Shown: positions 61,914-64,000 of the stretch, piece after piece
Numbering within the stretch: position 1 is the first letter of the stretch
How the letters are laid out: every line of letters begins with the position of its first letter
From: Oceanobacillus jeddahensis
GTDB lineage: Bacteria; Bacillota; Bacilli; Bacillales; Amphibacillaceae
DNA: 64,000 nt
Assembly (NCBI RefSeq): GCF_000750635.1
Contig: NZ_CCDM010000001.1
Location: forward strand, 1,612,001-1,676,000
Direction of reading: 5' to 3'
Notes under the pieces: generated by a model
What the model was told of the DNA's origin: nothing
Databases searched by the model: none
What the model saw: the letters and a program-made list of their open reading frames with translations, nothing else
Made by a program: the position numbers and the translations under genes

Positions 61914-62618
61914 TTGATAGAAGTTATAAAATACAGCTTGCAAGATTATATCCGTTCTCATAAATATTTTCCGCCGGTCTCCACATTTTTTGTGTTAATC
62001 ATCGTTTTTTATACATATAAGCCAAATCCAATTGTCGATAGTTATGCGATTACGGCATTATTTTTGTTTGTGATATCTGCCTGGTTATGCATGAGCGTCT
62101 TATCCTTGGATTCATCAACTCAAAGACAGCTGTTGATTTTACATCTTAAAAGCAGTTATCGGTATTATTTGGCAAAATTAGTAACAGTGTGGCTGATTAC
62201 ATTGTTATTGGCAGTGTTTGCCTTTCTTTATCCGATTATATTTGATATGTTTTCTGGTTCTGTATCAGTTGCAGTTGGTTTGGTATCTTTTGTAAATCAT
62301 ATTTTATTAGCTGCACTCGGAGGTTGTATTGCAGCTTTCTTTAGTAAAGTAATGATGGAAAGTGCTATTAATGCTTATGGCGGTTTAGCAATGACGATTA
62401 TCATCTCCATTGCTGCAATGGGTATTGAGAATGTTTTACCACCATCCATTAGATACATCACCTGGATGATACCGCCGGCAACGGTTACCCAGCAGCCACT
62501 ATTTCAATGGGATGCAGGAAATCTGTCCAGTTTACCCAGCTTTCCATTTTTATGGATAATGATTTATACCGGGATGATAATGTTGCTGTTTCTGATAATA
62601 GCAAATAGAAGAAGTTGA
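61914..62618 (+). CDS. ABC-2 type transporter permease
   Basis: 234 residues from a TTG start (AAGGAG eight bases upstream). Six hydrophobic segments (about 22-38, 42-62, 82-104, 112-145, 153-172, 206-228), a hydrophilic start (SLQDYIRSHKYFPPVS) and the family-like YRYYLAKLVTVWLITLLL. It forms an exporter with the ATPase encoded upstream. Last gene of a two-gene operon. Confidence 0.75.
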   Translation: MIEVIKYSLQDYIRSHKYFPPVSTFFVLIIVFYTYKPNPIVDSYAITALFLFVISAWLCMSVLSLDSSTQRQLLILHLKSSYRYYLAKLVTVWLITLLLAVFAFLYPIIFDMFSGSVSVAVGLVSFVNHILLAALGGCIAAFFSKVMMESAINAYGGLAMTIIISIAAMGIENVLPPSIRYITWMIPPATVTQQPLFQWDAGNLSSLPSFPFLWIMIYTGMIMLLFLIIANRRS

Positions 62619-62706
62619 TTTTCTATTGAGTTATTTTGATAAGCAGAAAAAGATGAATGAAACATACTCAAAGCTTTATCCCATTTCTTTTCTCCCGCTA
62701 AATTAG

Positions 62707-62815
62707 CCTGAGTTATTCACGGAGTTAGCGCTCGTTATTTCCCGCCTAAATAAATTAATTTTCCCTCTTTATTTGAAGGCAGGGGTTTTACGGATGTTTC
62801 TCCGTGATAAAGTGA
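62707..62815 (-). repeat. Second repeat family, copy F (full, minus strand)
   Basis: On the minus strand TTTATCACGGAGAAACATCC then GTAAAACCCCTGCCTTCAAA and ending GAGCGCTAACTCCGTGAATAACTC. The same order of blocks as copies E and C, but inverted, between the ABC permease and the GNAT gene. Confidence 0.65.
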
Positions 62816-62828
62816 ATATCTTAAATAA

Positions 62829-62868
62829 TGAAAAGACAGGTCTGCTTCAAACAAGACCTGTCTTTTAA
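62829..62868. terminator. Bidirectional terminator next to the GNAT gene
   Basis: AAAAGACAGGTCT / AGACCTGTCTTTT: perfect 13-bp stem, A/T runs on both sides; it ends the minus-strand acetyltransferase transcript. Confidence 0.85.
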
Positions 62869-62869
62869 A

Positions 62870-63418
62870 TTAAGTTTCACTGTAATGCTGTTGTTCCCAT
62901 TCCTCGCGCAGCATTCCCATTCGTATAGAATCATAGTACACGCCATTATAATATCGGACCTTCCTAATCCGCGCTTCCATCTGCATGCCAAGTTTTTCCG
63001 CAACTCGAATTATTCGTTCGTTGCCGGACCAGGTTGTTAAGCCGATACGGACTAAAGGCAGCTGGTTAAAAAGATGATTGATCCATAGCTTTAAAGCCCG
63101 GGTGCCGATCCCTTTTCCCCAGGATTCTGCTTCATTTAAGACAATACCAATCTCTATCCAGCAGGAAGGTTGATGCTCCCAATAATAAGAAACAGTGCCT
63201 CTGATATTTTTAGCAACTTCGATAACCCAATAATTTTCAGAAGCTATCCATTTCTCTTGTTCGGATAAAAAAGTTTCGTATGATTTTGTGTGATGCGGAA
63301 AATAAGGAGCATCCCATTTTTTCCATTCAGGTTTTTCCTCTTTGTAAAATAATTCCCATAAACGTGGCAGATCTTCTTTCTTAATTGGTCGAATAGTTAG
63401 ATTGTTATCTGTATACAT
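62870..63418 (-). CDS. GNAT family N-acetyltransferase (RimJ/RimL-type)
   Basis: 182 residues with AAGGAGAT upstream of the ATG. GNAT fold: NNLTIRPIKKEDLPRLWEL at the start, acetyl-CoA pyrophosphate loop NEAESWGKGIGTRALKLWI (about 110-128) and VRIGLTTWSGNERIIRVAEKLGM (about 137-160). The substrate is unknown; RimJ/L relatives acetylate N-termini of ribosomal proteins, others small amines. Monocistronic. Confidence 0.85.
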   Translation of the reverse strand: MYTDNNLTIRPIKKEDLPRLWELFYKEEKPEWKKWDAPYFPHHTKSYETFLSEQEKWIASENYWVIEVAKNIRGTVSYYWEHQPSCWIEIGIVLNEAESWGKGIGTRALKLWINHLFNQLPLVRIGLTTWSGNERIIRVAEKLGMQMEARIRKVRYYNGVYYDSIRMGMLREEWEQQHYSET

Positions 63419-63588
63419 TAATTAATAAATCTCCTTTTCATTTCATTTGATTACGTATCGATGAAAAATGATCGAAAAGGGAAAAATAACTTTACTTCTC
63501 AATCACCTGTATTACCTGTTTCATTTTAATCAGCTCCTTAAGGTTGAATTATATTTATTATAGCAAAATTTGCATAGAAAAATAGGCA

Positions 63589-63627
63589 TAAAAAAACAAG
63601 CGCAAATAGTTGCGCTTGTTTTTTTAA
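63589..63627 (-). terminator. Terminator of the right-edge NlpC/P60-like gene
   Basis: AAAAAAACAAGCGCAA-ATAG-TTGCGCTTGTTTTTTT: perfect 16-bp stem with T-run on either strand. Confidence 0.88.
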
Positions 63628-63631
63628 ACGA

Positions 63632-64000
63632 TTAATTGAAAGATTTCGCTCCAAGATAATGCTGTTGCCAATAGTCAACGCTCATATCAGCTACAACCAT
63701 TGCACCGCTGCCGCTGCTTGCGTGGATCATTTGGTTATTCCCAATGTAGATCCCGCTATGAGATGCGCCAGCTGTATCGTAGGTTCCTTCAAAGAAGACA
63801 ACATCGCCTACGCTTGGAGAATCAACATGCACACCGTCATTTGCCCACATTTCACTATGTGTACGTGATACATCAATACCTACTTGATCAAATGTATAGT
63901 TGATCAATCCGCTGCTGTCTAATGCAGAAGGATTTGATTCACCTGGAGTATATGCTCCAAATTGATATGGGATTCCTAGTGCACTTCTAGCTGCGTCAAC
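63632..64000 (-). CDS. NlpC/P60-like domain protein, catalytic Cys replaced (5' partial)
   Basis: The frame is open to the right edge, so only about 122 C-terminal residues are visible. They form most of an NlpC/P60 domain: VDAARSALGIPYQFGAYTPG, then ALDSSGLINYTFDQVGID, GDVVFFEGTYDTAGASHSGIYIGNNQMIHAS and SVDYWQQHYLGAKSF. The His of the ASHSGIYIG motif is present, but the catalytic Cys of D-C-S-G is Ser here (D-S-S-G; codon AGC at about 63913-63915). The copy at 15435-17015 has the normal DCSG. The protein may be a non-catalytic or altered wall-binding member. Upstream domains are outside the window. Confidence 0.8.
   Translation of the reverse strand, partial: VDAARSALGIPYQFGAYTPGESNPSALDSSGLINYTFDQVGIDVSRTHSEMWANDGVHVDSPSVGDVVFFEGTYDTAGASHSGIYIGNNQMIHASSGSGAMVVADMSVDYWQQHYLGAKSFN

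Overview
The window looks like a chromosomal segment of a low-GC, endospore-lineage Firmicute close to Oceanobacillus/Virgibacillus (Bacillaceae). This is inferred from AT-rich sequence, strong AGGAGG-type ribosome binding sites, frequent GTG/TTG starts, and gene sets and gene order that match Bacillus subtilis: the yus/fad block, sufCDSUB, the cysH-ylnDEF sulfate operon, zur with the zinc ABC transporter, SinR and an SdpRI pair. I found no rRNA, tRNA, CRISPR array, prophage or complete insertion sequence.

Layout. 1-3 kb: the end of a coiled-coil/3D-domain wall hydrolase, then a copC-copD pair on the minus strand. 3-7 kb: an M42 aminopeptidase and a GntR-ABC-permease operon. 7-15 kb: mixed small genes (a YfhE-like micro-protein, YqeB, TetR, hemolysin III, a DUF1836 regulator with a luciferase-like oxidoreductase, DedA, an Rpn/PD-(D/E)XK protein, an aromatic-acid-exporter-like FUSC protein). 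15-20 kb: an NlpC/P60 wall hydrolase paralogous to the first gene, a DUF21/CBS transporter, a VLRF1-type release-factor homologue and an SH3b protein. 20-23 kb: zinc uptake (ATPase, permease, Zur) behind a promoter with a Zur-like box. 23-33 kb: fadN-fadA-fadE behind an ideal FadR box, a NaChBac-type sodium channel, then DinB, an ArsC/Spx-like protein, gcvH, a toprim protein and a thioredoxin. 33-40 kb: a probable stress micro-gene, sufCDSUB and a TraB/GumN lipoprotein. 40-51 kb: one long sulfate-assimilation and siroheme operon (yezD, cysH, sat, cysP, cysC, cysJ, cysI, sumT-hemD fusion, sirB, sirC). 51-64 kb: sdpR-sdpI, a Ca2+-ATPase, a large two-domain isoprenoid enzyme, a membrane protein, a Lys-rich micro-protein, SinR, a phosphotransferase, an ABC exporter, a GNAT acetyltransferase and the 3' end of an NlpC/P60-like gene.

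How genes work together. Sulfate enters through CysP, is activated by Sat and CysC, reduced by CysH and then by CysJ/CysI; SumT, SirB and SirC supply the siroheme that CysI needs. SufCDSUB builds the Fe-S clusters used by CysH and CysI. FadN/A/E form a beta-oxidation set with a FadR operator in the leader.

Most notable for follow-up: (i) a non-autonomous, MITE-like element family of about 260 bp with 18-bp terminal inverted repeats and perfect 7-bp target duplications at three loci, plus two degraded or composite copies; (ii) a second family of roughly 110-bp palindromic repeats sitting next to gene ends; (iii) a 770-residue protein with two separate class I isoprenoid synthase domains, each with paired Asp-rich motifs; (iv) an NlpC/P60 domain whose nucleophile Cys is Ser; (v) a 62-codon gene with a sigma-B-like promoter and no canonical start codon at its ribosome binding site; (vi) an orphan SdpRI pair and an orphan SinR. 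All calls come from reading the sequence; no database search was run.
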